Origin: an uncultured Phycisphaerales bacterium
Lineage (GTDB): Bacteria > Planctomycetota > Phycisphaerae > UBA1845 > CAIVHJ01
Direction: 5' to 3'
DNA: 8,744 nt
Assembly: GCA_903905665.1 (NCBI GenBank)
Contig: CAIVHJ010000326.1
Coordinates: 1 to 8,744 of the forward strand
Shown here piece after piece: positions 1 to 7,526 of this stretch. A program made the translations under genes and the position numbers. Positions within the stretch are counted from its first letter, which is position 1, and each line of letters starts with the position of its first letter. Under the pieces are notes generated by a model, which was not told the DNA's origin, made no database searches, and worked only from the letters and a program-made list of their open reading frames with translations.

Positions 1-222
1 CAGTCCCAGTTGTTCTGCGCACTGGCGATGCAGCCACGTGAGGGCTTCGAGTCCGGCGCTGTCGCAACTGTTGGTGTTGGCCAGATCGACGAGAAAATCG
101 CGGCGGCCATCGCGTAAGCATTCCTGTGCGACGGTGCGCAGTTCCTCGGCATTGACGCCGGACAGATCGCCGTCCACCTTTACAATAGTCAAGTCACCGA
201 CGTCATCCTTGGTCACGCTCAT
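1..222 (-). CDS. STAS-domain anti-sigma factor antagonist (partial, C-terminus off window)
   Basis: The first 74 residues of a STAS protein of the SpoIIAA/RsbV type are visible; the frame is open to base 1. The pattern is characteristic: a beta strand LTIVKVDGDLSGVNAEELR (11-29), then FLVDLANTNSCDSAGLEAL (43-61). The Ser in DSAG (S55) aligns with the serine phosphorylated by anti-sigma kinases in partner-switching systems. Such proteins release a sigma factor or another target by binding the cognate kinase. No kinase or phosphatase gene is inside the window; one could lie further left. The ATG shares ATGA with the HD-GYP stop, so the two are probably translated together. A typical family member is about 100-120 residues, so roughly 30-45 residues are missing. 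Confidence 0.87.
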   Translation of the reverse strand, partial: MSVTKDDVGDLTIVKVDGDLSGVNAEELRTVAQECLRDGRRDFLVDLANTNSCDSAGLEALTWLHRQCAEQLGL

Positions 223-1904
223 GGTTCTTGTCCTGGGGCCTGCCAGCGTCGATAGACGCTTTCGAACGCGGCGGTTTTTTTGACGTATTTCAGTTCTTCG
301 GGAAGTCCGTCTTTGACCAACTGGATGAGTACTTCCGCCAATTCGGGACAGAATTGGACGCCCGCGTAGCGTCGGACTTCGGCGAGCGCGGATTGAATGG
401 GTAATGCGGGGCGGTAGTTTCGGCCGGTGGTCATTGCGTCGTAGGCATCGGCCAGTCCGACCACTTTGGCCATCCACGGGATTTCCGCCTGAGTCAGTCC
501 GCTGGGATAACCGGATCCGTTGAGCCATTCGTGGTGGTGCAGCACTCCCGGGAGCACGTCGTCGAGTTGTTTGATGCCGCTGAGAATTTTGGCTCCGACT
601 TCGGAGTGGCGGTGCATTTCCGTCATTTCCTCGTTGGTGAGTTTTCCGGGTTTGCAAAGTATCATTTCAGAGATGCCGATTTTCCCGATATCGTGCAGGA
701 GTCCGCTGAGATAGATGCGATCGGCCATGGCTGAATCGGCCCGGCTGCGTTCGACCAGACGGCGGCAGACCACCGCCACACGATTGGAATGACCGCAGGT
801 ATAAGGATCCTTGGCATCGATGCTGGCGACGAGGGCGTGCAAAACGCTGATGAAAAGTTTGTTGATGTCGCCGTACAGCAGGACGTTTTCGAGATAGATG
901 GCGCTGCGATCGACGACGCTGTGCAGGAGTCGAGCGTCGGTGGAGTCGAACGGCTGGCGGTCGCACTGATTGATGGCCACGAGCATGCCCAGGCAATTTT
1001 GATTGCGCAAAATGGGTACGGCCAGCAGTTGTTCCAGCCAGCCCTGTGCCCAGTCGAGTTGCGGATAATCGCGGATTTGGTTGATGATCAGGGCATTGCT
1101 GGATTTGCGGACAAGCGGTCTGAGGGCTTCGGCCATCCGTAAAGCCTGAGGAGCATCCAGAATTGGTTCGCCGCCGAGAATCAGGCGATTGTCCGGATTC
1201 AGCACTTCGGTATCGTAAAGGATGGCCGTCATTGCGACGATGTCGGTGGTTCGTGCGAGTTCGTCAAACAGTTGCTGAAAGTGCTCTCGCGGTTGCTGGG
1301 TCACGCGCATGGAGCTGCCCAGTCGATACAACAGATTTAATTCTTCGTAGGCGCGACCGAGTTGATCGGTCATTTGAGTCAGTTCGTGAGTCTGATGACA
1401 AGACAGGTGGAGATTTCGGGCGCCCTGTGCGACCAGATCAAGAACGCAGGAGGCCTGATCGGAGATCAGCGGCGGGTGTTGGCGGGCCCAGGTGGTCAAA
1501 ACCTGTTCATCCAGTTGCCATCGGGAACAAAGTCGCGCCAAGTTTTCATCCCACGGGGCATGAGACACAATAAGTCCGACGATGAGAATGGGATTTGGTA
1601 CCAGTGCACCAGCAGTGGTTTGAAGACGAATGCCGTGTAATCGCAAACCCTCAAGGTCCGTCAGTGGAATTGAGAATGAACGCTCCGGATTTTGCCGAAT
1701 TCCTTTGGAGATTTCGTTTCGGAATTCCTGACTGTGATTCCAGAGGGCTTTCCAGAAGGGTGCTCCGGAAGGGGTCGGGCTGATGATCTGGCCCTGGGCA
1801 TCCCATAGAGTGCACCACACCCCCAATCCAGACCAGGATTCTGCCCATGACAGGAAATCATGGTCCTGCTGCTCAAGAGGATGTTGTAACACACTATGTG
1901 CCAT
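219..1904 (-). CDS. GAF and HD-GYP domain protein, putative cyclic-di-GMP phosphodiesterase
   Basis: This 561-residue soluble protein is expected to hydrolyse cyclic-di-GMP. Residues 1-165 form an N-terminal region I cannot assign with confidence, possibly PAS/PocR-like. A helix at about 166-195 (ending YEELNLLYRLG) leads into a GAF domain at about 195-343. The HD-GYP domain spans about 352-520, with GHSNRV (H372), LLHDIGKIGI (H404, D405, K408), MHRHSEVG (H433), HHHEWLNGSGYPSGL (456-470) and LADAYDAMTT (D486). The metal-binding and GYP residues appear intact, so activity is likely. The canonical Asp before GSGYP is Asn, a tolerated variant in the family as far as I know. No transmembrane segment is seen. 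ATG 1904 is chosen; a GTG at 1910 would add two residues. The stop overlaps the STAS gene start (ATGA). The partner receiver upstream is encoded separately rather than fused, as it is in RpfG-type proteins. Confidence 0.92.
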   Translation of the reverse strand: MAHSVLQHPLEQQDHDFLSWAESWSGLGVWCTLWDAQGQIISPTPSGAPFWKALWNHSQEFRNEISKGIRQNPERSFSIPLTDLEGLRLHGIRLQTTAGALVPNPILIVGLIVSHAPWDENLARLCSRWQLDEQVLTTWARQHPPLISDQASCVLDLVAQGARNLHLSCHQTHELTQMTDQLGRAYEELNLLYRLGSSMRVTQQPREHFQQLFDELARTTDIVAMTAILYDTEVLNPDNRLILGGEPILDAPQALRMAEALRPLVRKSSNALIINQIRDYPQLDWAQGWLEQLLAVPILRNQNCLGMLVAINQCDRQPFDSTDARLLHSVVDRSAIYLENVLLYGDINKLFISVLHALVASIDAKDPYTCGHSNRVAVVCRRLVERSRADSAMADRIYLSGLLHDIGKIGISEMILCKPGKLTNEEMTEMHRHSEVGAKILSGIKQLDDVLPGVLHHHEWLNGSGYPSGLTQAEIPWMAKVVGLADAYDAMTTGRNYRPALPIQSALAEVRRYAGVQFCPELAEVLIQLVKDGLPEELKYVKKTAAFESVYRRWQAPGQEP

Positions 1905-1916
1905 GATCACTCACAT

Positions 1917-2306
1917 TCAGACCGCAGCGCTCGCCAGAATCGCCTGGCATCGCTGAACGAGTTCGCGGGGGCTGAAAGGTTTGGCCATAATTTCGCGGAC
2001 GTTGCTGTCCTCCAGTTGTTCCCGCACAATCGAAAAGTCGTATGCCGTCAACAAGACGACAGGGATCGAGGCGGTGGCGGGTGTGGCTTTGAGCCATTTG
2101 GCCAGGTCCACACCGGAGCCGCCCGGCATCTGGTGATCGGTAATCACGAGATCAGGGATGACGTTTTTGGCGGCTTCAAGAGCCTCCTGCGGATCGCGGG
2201 CCGTGGTCACCTCGAAACCGGCGAGGCGAAACTTCATCGCCACGACGTTGACAATATGCACTTCGTCATCCACTACGAGGACTTTTTGTGATTGAGTTGG
2301 TTTCAC
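1917..2306 (-). CDS. Single-domain CheY-like response regulator
   Basis: This is a receiver domain alone, 129 residues from the GTG start, with no DNA-binding or enzymatic output. All phosphorylation residues are present: acidic pocket D13/D14 (VLVVDDE), phosphoacceptor D57 in LVITDHQMPG, switch T87 (LLTAYD) and K109 (KPFSP). The position matching Tyr106 of E. coli CheY is Ile, so it need not act like a flagellar CheY. The GTG at 2306 is chosen because AAAGGA lies six bases upstream. The ATG at 2321 would add five residues but has no ribosome binding site and lies at the foot of a stem-loop. The gene follows the TPR lipoprotein stop closely and is followed 12 bases later by the HD-GYP gene. 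It may control that protein or the platform ATPases; no kinase is seen in the window. Confidence 0.9.
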   Translation of the reverse strand: MKPTQSQKVLVVDDEVHIVNVVAMKFRLAGFEVTTARDPQEALEAAKNVIPDLVITDHQMPGGSGVDLAKWLKATPATASIPVVLLTAYDFSIVREQLEDSNVREIMAKPFSPRELVQRCQAILASAAV

Positions 2307-2312
2307 CGTAAT

Positions 2313-2318
2313 TCCTTT
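2313..2318 (-). promoter_or_regulatory. Ribosome binding site deciding the response regulator start
   Basis: AAAGGA lies six bases before GTG 2306. The nearer-to-upstream ATG at 2321 has no comparable site. Confidence 0.6.
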
Positions 2319-2320
2319 CA

Positions 2321-2336
2321 TCCCGGTTCGCCGGGA
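2321..2336 (-). promoter_or_regulatory. Small stem-loop between the TPR lipoprotein and response regulator genes
   Basis: On the transcribed strand TCCCGG, loop CGAA, CCGGGA forms a perfect six-base-pair stem with four-base loop. It begins directly after the lipoprotein stop codon and ends on the A of the alternative ATG 2321. No run of U follows, so it is not a standard intrinsic terminator. It might mark an mRNA processing or stability point between the secretin and signalling halves of the operon. Confidence 0.4.
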
Positions 2337-3566
2337 TTAGTCCGACGACCCGTTCAAGGCCGCCGGATGCAACGTCGGCGACTGGGTTTGTTGCACCTGT
2401 TGAAGAAGGCGCAAAGCCAATGGGTCATCGTCGCGCAAAGCCAAGGCGCGTTCATAGCATTCGCGGGCCCGTTGGGGTTGATTCATGGATTCGGCTGCCT
2501 GTCCCAACAGGCACCACGCTAATCCGTCGCGGGGGTCATTCCGCAGGGCAGCCTCCAGCGCGCGACGTGCGTCGGCGGGTTGCTGCTTTCGCAACAATAC
2601 ATAACCTTGCAACGCGAGCGTTCCTGGTTTGTCCGGAGCCAATTCGACAAGCCGACGGACGGTTTCGCCAGCCGCATCGAGATGATCCTGGGCCAAATGA
2701 CACTGGCCGAGAAGCATCCAGGCGGAGATATCCTCTGGATCTCGCGAGGTTATCTCCTCGAGATAAGTCTGTGCGGTGATATACTCCCCGATTTCCATGT
2801 AGGCGTGGGCCAAGGCACGGGATGTATGGGGAGGCATGGTGTCATGAATCTGACTTCGCAAGGCGCGCAGGGCGGCGACGGCCTCGGCATAATCTCCGGC
2901 CCAATACAAAGCCATGGCCTGTGATTCCAGAAGATTCGTGTCATTGGGAAATTGGGCGGCGGCGGCACCGAAGGCCGATGCGGCTTCGCGGTCGCGGCCG
3001 AGCAGGATCAGGATTTCGCCGCGCAGGGCCTGCAATCTGCCGTGTCCGTTGAAATCCGCCAACCGGGAATCGACGAAGCTCAGGGCTTCTTCGTTGCGGT
3101 CTAGGGTCACAAGGATTTCCCCGCAAGCGAGGACGTATTCAATTTTATGAGAATCCAGTTGAGAGGCGCGGAAATAAGACTGGAGCGCCTGTTCCATTTG
3201 GTTGTTGCGTTCGGCGATCAATCCGATTAAATACACCTGTTCGGGAAGCGGGGGATTCGTTTCGGGGATCGACCTTACGACGGCGTCGGCTTTGACGAAG
3301 TCTCCCTGTTCGAGGCAGATTTTTGTCATCAACAGGACATACGAGGGTTCGTCGGGATCGAGGCCGATGGCTTCCTGTATCAACTTCTGAGATTCGGGCA
3401 ACTGACCGCGATCGAGTTGCTCCTGAGCGAGGACGTATTTCAAGCGTGCTTTCTGCTGGCCGAAGCGTTTTTCAGCCAGTTGGCGGGATTCCTGCATGGT
3501 TCCCGTGGATTGGCATCCCAACAACAGCAGCAACAGCAGTCCGCTGATTCCTGTTCGTTTGCTCAT
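2337..3566 (-). CDS. TPR-repeat outer-membrane lipoprotein, candidate secretin pilotin
   Basis: This 409-residue protein has a lipoprotein signal peptide with seven leucines in a row and a lipobox LLGC. The lipidated cysteine is residue 18, and the following Gln argues for the outer membrane in diderms. From about residue 43 to 380 the protein is a chain of about ten TPR-like helical hairpins, seen as repeated alanine/glycine/tyrosine patterns such as GYVLLRKQQPADARRALEAAL (320-340, continuing to P345) and WCLLGQAAESMNQPQRAREC (351-370). The gene starts inside the secretin stop codon (ATGA) with AAGGAG eight bases upstream. TPR lipoproteins PilF/PilW carry about six repeats and are needed to multimerise the pilus secretin, so a pilotin role is a reasonable inference. 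The larger number of repeats and low sequence conservation mean other scaffold roles remain possible. Confidence 0.8.
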   Translation of the reverse strand: MSKRTGISGLLLLLLLGCQSTGTMQESRQLAEKRFGQQKARLKYVLAQEQLDRGQLPESQKLIQEAIGLDPDEPSYVLLMTKICLEQGDFVKADAVVRSIPETNPPLPEQVYLIGLIAERNNQMEQALQSYFRASQLDSHKIEYVLACGEILVTLDRNEEALSFVDSRLADFNGHGRLQALRGEILILLGRDREAASAFGAAAAQFPNDTNLLESQAMALYWAGDYAEAVAALRALRSQIHDTMPPHTSRALAHAYMEIGEYITAQTYLEEITSRDPEDISAWMLLGQCHLAQDHLDAAGETVRRLVELAPDKPGTLALQGYVLLRKQQPADARRALEAALRNDPRDGLAWCLLGQAAESMNQPQRARECYERALALRDDDPLALRLLQQVQQTQSPTLHPAALNGSSD

Positions 3567-5563
3567 TCGGCGATCTCCTTATCGTCCGGTTTTATGTCCT
3601 GCATTGCGGGAGTCCCTTCGTCCGTCGGGGATTCCGGGGCATGTGTTTTGCCGTTCTTTTGTCCTTGTTCCTCCAGAATCTTTTCGTGAAGGAAATTTCG
3701 AATCAGCGATCCTTCATAATCGACCTCTCGTTTTTGAAGCAGTTCCTCGCGGAGTTTGATCGCGTCAACGAAGGAGGGTCGATTGTGAATGGCCAGTTTG
3801 TTGTGCCACAGGGCCAGTCCGTCCCATCCTTTGGCGGCATATTCCAGCGCCTTGTGATAATTGACCTGAGCGAGACGTTCGCGTCCGAACGGCATCATGC
3901 TTTCGCGGACTCCGACACGGAGTCGCTCCATGTCGTCGAGCACTTCGGCGCTGTGTGCGGCATAGGCATCCTGATCCTCGATAATTCGGACGGTGAGCAA
4001 AATAATCACTTCCTCACGAATGGTCGAATCGGCGTTCGAACCAAACGCCGCGCCTATGAGAGGAATGCTTCCCAGCAATGGGATTTGCGACCGTCCGGTG
4101 GTCGAGGTGTCGCGGAACAATCCACCGATCAGAATCGTGTGACCGTCCTTGACCAGAATATCCGTCGTGGTTTCGGTTGTTCGCTGGAAAGGAAGTCCGA
4201 GGGCGTTGATTCCACCCGTGCTGTCGCTCGGATTGACCGTCATGCGAACATAACCGTCGCTGCTGATAAACGGTCGGAATTTCAACTGCGTTCCCGTTTC
4301 CAGGAACTCGACGCTTTCGGTGGTCGAGGTCACGGTCGCGGTCGATACGCCACGGTAGCCGTCGCGTCCGCCGACGAGAAAGTTACATTCCTGCTTGTTA
4401 ACAACGAGTACCTTGGGATTGGCCAGAACCGCCACGTCGGTTACCGCTTCCAGCGCGCGAATAAACACGTTGATATCGTTCGAAGTGATTCCGAGTGTCA
4501 ATCCGCCGGAGGGAACAGCATTGGCAAAGTTGGTCTGCGTGCTGACGGTGATATCGTCCACTTTGGACAGAGGAACGGTATTGGCCAATCGGTTGTAATC
4601 CGAACCGGTGGTCGTTCCAGTGCCGGTCGTGGACGTTCCCGTGCTGCCCGTCGTACCGGCGCTGACGGCAACATTGGGTCCCAGACGCAGTGGAGAAGTG
4701 ATATGATTGGCGACAGTGAGTTTCTCGAAATCCACGCCCCCCAGCAAATTGAAGTCAATCCCCATGGCATTGCTTTCGTTGAGGGTGGCCCGAAGAATGG
4801 TGGCTTCGACTAGGACTTGTTTGGGGCGTTGATCCAAAACTGCCAGTTGTTTTTCAATCTCCTTGATGTTTTCTTCATAGTCTTTGACCACAAGCAGGTC
4901 TTCGATCGCCGAACTTTGTGAGGAACCCATGGCCCCCCCGGTGGAAGCCGTACCGGCTTTCCCGGATCCGGATACGATGGTTCCTTTGTCGCTCTTGAAC
5001 GGTTCGAGCAATTTGATGGCGTCTTCCGGGCTGATATAGTTCAGGCGGAGGGAACGCGTGAGGATGGGTTGTTCGCTTTCGATGATTTGTTTGAGATGTT
5101 CTTTCGTATAAATTTCGATCACGCCGTCTTTCTTGCGATAGGCGAACCCCTGTGGATCAAGGATGTAATGCAGCGCCTTGTCGAGAGACATTTTATAAAG
5201 ACTGACGGTGATTTTTTTGCCCTGTGTTTCCGGGCCAAAGATCATATTCTGCTTGGATTCAAACCGAAGCATCAAGAGTGCCGAATACAGGTCCGCATCA
5301 TACACATGAAATTCCTCGATATCTCCCTGAGCCGTGAGGCGGAGCACCGCCGGGTGCTCATCCTCGGGAGGCGGGGGATTGGGAAACGCTGCGGGATTTG
5401 ATTCGGCCGGTCCCGTGGCTGATTTTGAAGGCAGCGGTTCTTTCGATGATCCGCTGGAAGGCTGGGGTTCCTGCGCCATCGATACTCCCAGACCCAAACA
5501 CAACACGGCCAGAATGAGATGAGCCGCCGTTTGTCCACTGAATTTCGTTGTCCGATTCCGCAT
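3563..5563 (-). CDS. Secretin, PilQ/GspD family outer-membrane channel
   Basis: This 666-residue protein forms the outer-membrane gate of the machine. In order it shows a signal peptide (residues 1-30, cleavage likely after SMA), a Pro/Ser-rich linker (31-70), an N0/STN-like domain (about 75-155), an N1/NolW-type domain (about 167-245) with a Gly/Ser/Thr loop at 198-219, and the secretin core (about 247-528). The core has VLANPKVLVVNKQ (379-391), VKDGHTILIGGLFRD (471-485) and IPLLGSIPLIGAAF (494-507). A Thr/Gly/Ser insert occupies 301-320. A charged C-terminal extension of about 138 residues follows the core. No AMIN domain is visible, unlike typical PilQ. The ATG at 5563 is preferred over an upstream TTG because GAGGAG sits eight bases upstream and a clean signal peptide follows. 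The stop overlaps the next gene as ATGA. Confidence 0.93.
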   Translation of the reverse strand: MRNRTTKFSGQTAAHLILAVLCLGLGVSMAQEPQPSSGSSKEPLPSKSATGPAESNPAAFPNPPPPEDEHPAVLRLTAQGDIEEFHVYDADLYSALLMLRFESKQNMIFGPETQGKKITVSLYKMSLDKALHYILDPQGFAYRKKDGVIEIYTKEHLKQIIESEQPILTRSLRLNYISPEDAIKLLEPFKSDKGTIVSGSGKAGTASTGGAMGSSQSSAIEDLLVVKDYEENIKEIEKQLAVLDQRPKQVLVEATILRATLNESNAMGIDFNLLGGVDFEKLTVANHITSPLRLGPNVAVSAGTTGSTGTSTTGTGTTTGSDYNRLANTVPLSKVDDITVSTQTNFANAVPSGGLTLGITSNDINVFIRALEAVTDVAVLANPKVLVVNKQECNFLVGGRDGYRGVSTATVTSTTESVEFLETGTQLKFRPFISSDGYVRMTVNPSDSTGGINALGLPFQRTTETTTDILVKDGHTILIGGLFRDTSTTGRSQIPLLGSIPLIGAAFGSNADSTIREEVIILLTVRIIEDQDAYAAHSAEVLDDMERLRVGVRESMMPFGRERLAQVNYHKALEYAAKGWDGLALWHNKLAIHNRPSFVDAIKLREELLQKREVDYEGSLIRNFLHEKILEEQGQKNGKTHAPESPTDEGTPAMQDIKPDDKEIAE
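3575..3580 (-). promoter_or_regulatory. Ribosome binding site of the TPR lipoprotein
   Basis: AAGGAG lies eight bases before ATG 3566, inside the last codons of the secretin. The lipoprotein can therefore recruit ribosomes itself as well as being coupled through the ATGA overlap. Confidence 0.75.
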
Positions 5564-5571
5564 GAGAATTA

Positions 5572-5577
5572 CTCCTC
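5572..5577 (-). promoter_or_regulatory. Ribosome binding site of the secretin
   Basis: GAGGAG is spaced eight bases from ATG 5563. It decides this start over the TTG at 5596, which would place eleven extra residues before the signal peptide. Confidence 0.75.
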
Positions 5578-5623
5578 GCCCACGTGTCTGCGCCAAGGAC
5601 GCTGATCCATTAACGAGGCACGT

Positions 5624-6319
5624 TTAAGGTGCTTTATTTTTATTCGGTTTGAAGGTCTCCAACGAATACACTTCACCACGTCGGTCTTTCACACGAGCAA
5701 CATCGCCCGTGATTTCGATCAACACGAACTGTTCCATCTGCTTTCCGATCTGACACGAGATGCTGTTGCCGACTTCATACAGCCGGCTGTTGATCAAGGC
5801 GCGAGCCGGACTTTGCGGCGTGGCGGCGTTGACTCCGCTCAAGGCCAGGCCTTTTCGAATAGCGGCCGCACGGTCCTCGACGGTCTGTTCTTTTTCGAAG
5901 AATTTTTTGATGCGATTCGTATCGGGATCCGCACCCTCGGGAGAGGGGTTCTCTGCTGCGTCGGGTGAAGGTGGCGACCACCACGAGCATTCAAATGGAT
6001 TTCGTTTCAGTTCCGTTCGTACTGTGGCCCAGGAAATCTGAGGGGGCTGAGGTTTTGTCGGGCCTGCATTGGTTGCCGTTGTCGATTGGGAGTCTGTCGT
6101 TGAGGCGGACATAATGGAACGATCGGTGGAGGACGGTGCCTGCGCAGCCATTGGTTTGTTTTCCCCGGCTGTAGCGGGGGCCGGGGTTTTTCCAACAAGG
6201 GATTTACCGACCAGAACCACCAGAACCAGAGCCAAGACGCCCAGAATCCCGCTCTTGAGCGGAGCAGCCAGTATCTGGCTTCGCAAATGATCCCACCCTG
6301 TTTTCAACGGAGATGACAT
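5624..6319 (-). CDS. PilP/GspC-like periplasmic linker with transmembrane anchor
   Basis: This 231-residue protein links the inner-membrane platform to the secretin. It has a cytoplasmic stretch of about 20 residues, one transmembrane segment at about 22-43, a disordered Pro/Ser/Thr/Ala-rich linker at about 45-95, and a C-terminal beta domain. Residues 157-221 match the homology region shared by PilP and GspC: a GLALSGV strand, ALINSRLYEVGNSI, then FVLIEITGDVARVKDRRGEVYSL. Classical PilP is a lipoprotein, but here there is no lipobox cysteine and the protein is anchored by a helix, as in GspC; no PDZ domain follows. The ATG lies eight bases after the pilO stop, and AGGA overlapping that stop serves as ribosome binding site. 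The role is inferred from domain and position; the choice of name between pilP and gspC is uncertain. Confidence 0.78.
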   Translation of the reverse strand: MSSPLKTGWDHLRSQILAAPLKSGILGVLALVLVVLVGKSLVGKTPAPATAGENKPMAAQAPSSTDRSIMSASTTDSQSTTATNAGPTKPQPPQISWATVRTELKRNPFECSWWSPPSPDAAENPSPEGADPDTNRIKKFFEKEQTVEDRAAAIRKGLALSGVNAATPQSPARALINSRLYEVGNSISCQIGKQMEQFVLIEITGDVARVKDRRGEVYSLETFKPNKNKAP

Positions 6320-6327
6320 GGAGGTTC

Positions 6328-6885
6328 CTAGAGGTCTCCAAAGTAAGTGTTCAATTTCATTTCCACATCAAATTCACCACGTCCCTCGACGGGTTTGACG
6401 GTCAGACTCCAGACTCGCGCCAGCAGTTCAGCGTTTTCAAGATCCCCCAGAAACGCATAAAAGGGATCAAAATCCGATCGGAAAGATACGATGTATTCCT
6501 TGATGACGAGCCCATCGCTTCGACTTTCGAGGCCATCTTTCAGAAATTCCTTCGATCGCTCCGATCCGATCCCCGAACGAACCAGCTGTTTCTTTCGCCC
6601 CAGATCCCGCAGAAAGCCTTCGAACTCCAGACTGTGATCTTTCTGGGGAATGCGCGTCCGGGCCTGAGACAACACGTCACTGTATCGCCCCAGCTCCTCG
6701 CGAAGAGACGTCACTTGCTGACATTCTTGCGCGATGGTTTGTGTTTCCTGTGCGAGCTGAACGTTTTGCTGCTGGATGTGGCGCAATTCGTTCAGGCGTG
6801 GCTTAAACCACAGGGCCAAAAACAAACCGGCCAGTCCAATTGCCACGGCAAGTGTGATTACTTGTTCTCGCTTGTTGACGTTCAT
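6328..6885 (-). CDS. pilO: PilO-like inner-membrane platform protein
   Basis: This 185-residue protein has a short cytoplasmic start (MNVNKREQ), one transmembrane helix at about residues 8-27, a Gln-rich coiled coil at about 30-75, and a periplasmic ferredoxin-like domain beginning at the characteristic RIPQKD (78-83). The segment YIVSFRSDFDPFYAFLGDLENAE falls at 131-153, where PilO and GspM carry their conserved Y/F-x-x-Fl-x-x-le motif. In the family it pairs with PilN and holds PilP. The start ATG overlaps the pilN stop as ATGA, and no strong ribosome binding site precedes it, so translation is probably coupled to pilN. Distinguishing PilO from GspM by sequence alone is not reliable. Confidence 0.83.
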   Translation of the reverse strand: MNVNKREQVITLAVAIGLAGLFLALWFKPRLNELRHIQQQNVQLAQETQTIAQECQQVTSLREELGRYSDVLSQARTRIPQKDHSLEFEGFLRDLGRKKQLVRSGIGSERSKEFLKDGLESRSDGLVIKEYIVSFRSDFDPFYAFLGDLENAELLARVWSLTVKPVEGRGEFDVEMKLNTYFGDL

Positions 6886-7526
6886 GAGGGCTTAAACCGT
6901 TCCCCGTTGTTAATGTACAACGTGATTTCTTTTTCAACGATATCTCGCTGGTTCCACGGGTGACTTGTGGATGTTTTGTGGTCGATTTTGCCGAAGAGCG
7001 CCGATTCGCTCAGTCGCCGAACAAACGTCGCCATTTGAGCATCGTCGGTCGCTTGTGCCTTGAGCGTCACTTTGGTGTCGCATAAGTCGGGAAGCGACGT
7101 TTTTGCGGGGACGGGATCTTTTGATCCGACGTGCCGGTTTCGATTCCCTTCATCCCCTTCCGTTCCGCGTTGAAGCGTAAAATCGCTCAGCCGAACATCC
7201 TCCGGAAGACAATGAGAAATCTCCGCCATGATGATCGAAACCGGAACCGACGAATTGGCCTGGTCATAGCGGCGCACTCGAGCGGCCGTGGCGTCCTTTT
7301 CTTCCCGGAGCTTGTTGAGATCGGCCTGCATTTCCATGGCCTTGCGATGGTTCTGTTCATTTTGGGTCAGGTCCGCACGTGCTTCTCGGATACGCACTTC
7401 GTTAAAAATGCCTCCTCCGACGATCAGCAGCAAAATTACACCGAGATAGCCCAATCCTTTGCGGCGATCATGGGACGCCTGAAGGTTGGTTCGATACCAT
7501 TGCGGTGTAAAATCAATCGTTTGCAT
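6882..7526 (-). CDS. pilN: PilN-like inner-membrane platform protein
   Basis: This is a bitopic inner-membrane protein of 214 residues. A short cytoplasmic tail begins MQTIDFTPQWY, the counterpart of the INLLP-type motif that docks into PilM. It is followed by a hydrophobic segment at about residues 26-43, a charged heptad-like coiled coil at about 45-90, and a periplasmic domain from about 95 with an LPEDVRLSDF segment, as in the ferredoxin-like fold of PilN and GspL. A polar stretch around 120-145, rich in Gly, Asn, Asp and Lys, looks like a loop insertion. The ATG at 7526 shares one base with the pilM stop (TGATG) and has AGG seven bases upstream. A GTG directly before it (7529) would add one residue. 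Position between pilM and pilO supports the call more than sequence similarity, which is typically weak in this family. Confidence 0.83.
   Translation of the reverse strand: MQTIDFTPQWYRTNLQASHDRRKGLGYLGVILLLIVGGGIFNEVRIREARADLTQNEQNHRKAMEMQADLNKLREEKDATAARVRRYDQANSSVPVSIIMAEISHCLPEDVRLSDFTLQRGTEGDEGNRNRHVGSKDPVPAKTSLPDLCDTKVTLKAQATDDAQMATFVRRLSESALFGKIDHKTSTSHPWNQRDIVEKEITLYINNGERFKPS

Noticed and set aside
3519..3539. Run of seven leucine triplets (CTG/TTG) in the lipoprotein signal peptide, possible slippage repeat
   Set aside because: The triplets are mixed and the run is short. Leucine runs are normal in signal peptides, so phase variation is not supported.
3641..4813. Long plus-strand open frame of 390 codons antisense to the secretin
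   Set aside because: It lies entirely opposite the secretin core, whose motifs are unmistakable. Its translation shows no recognisable domain and it lacks a good ribosome binding site, so it is a codon-bias shadow.
5564..5623. The 60-base gap between the PilP/GspC-like gene and the secretin as a separate promoter or terminator
   Set aside because: I found no convincing promoter pair or stem with U-tract. Only the ribosome binding site is supported.
6313..6963. Plus-strand open frame opposite pilO and the end of pilN
   Set aside because: It crosses two well-supported minus-strand genes and its residue pattern is that of an antisense shadow.
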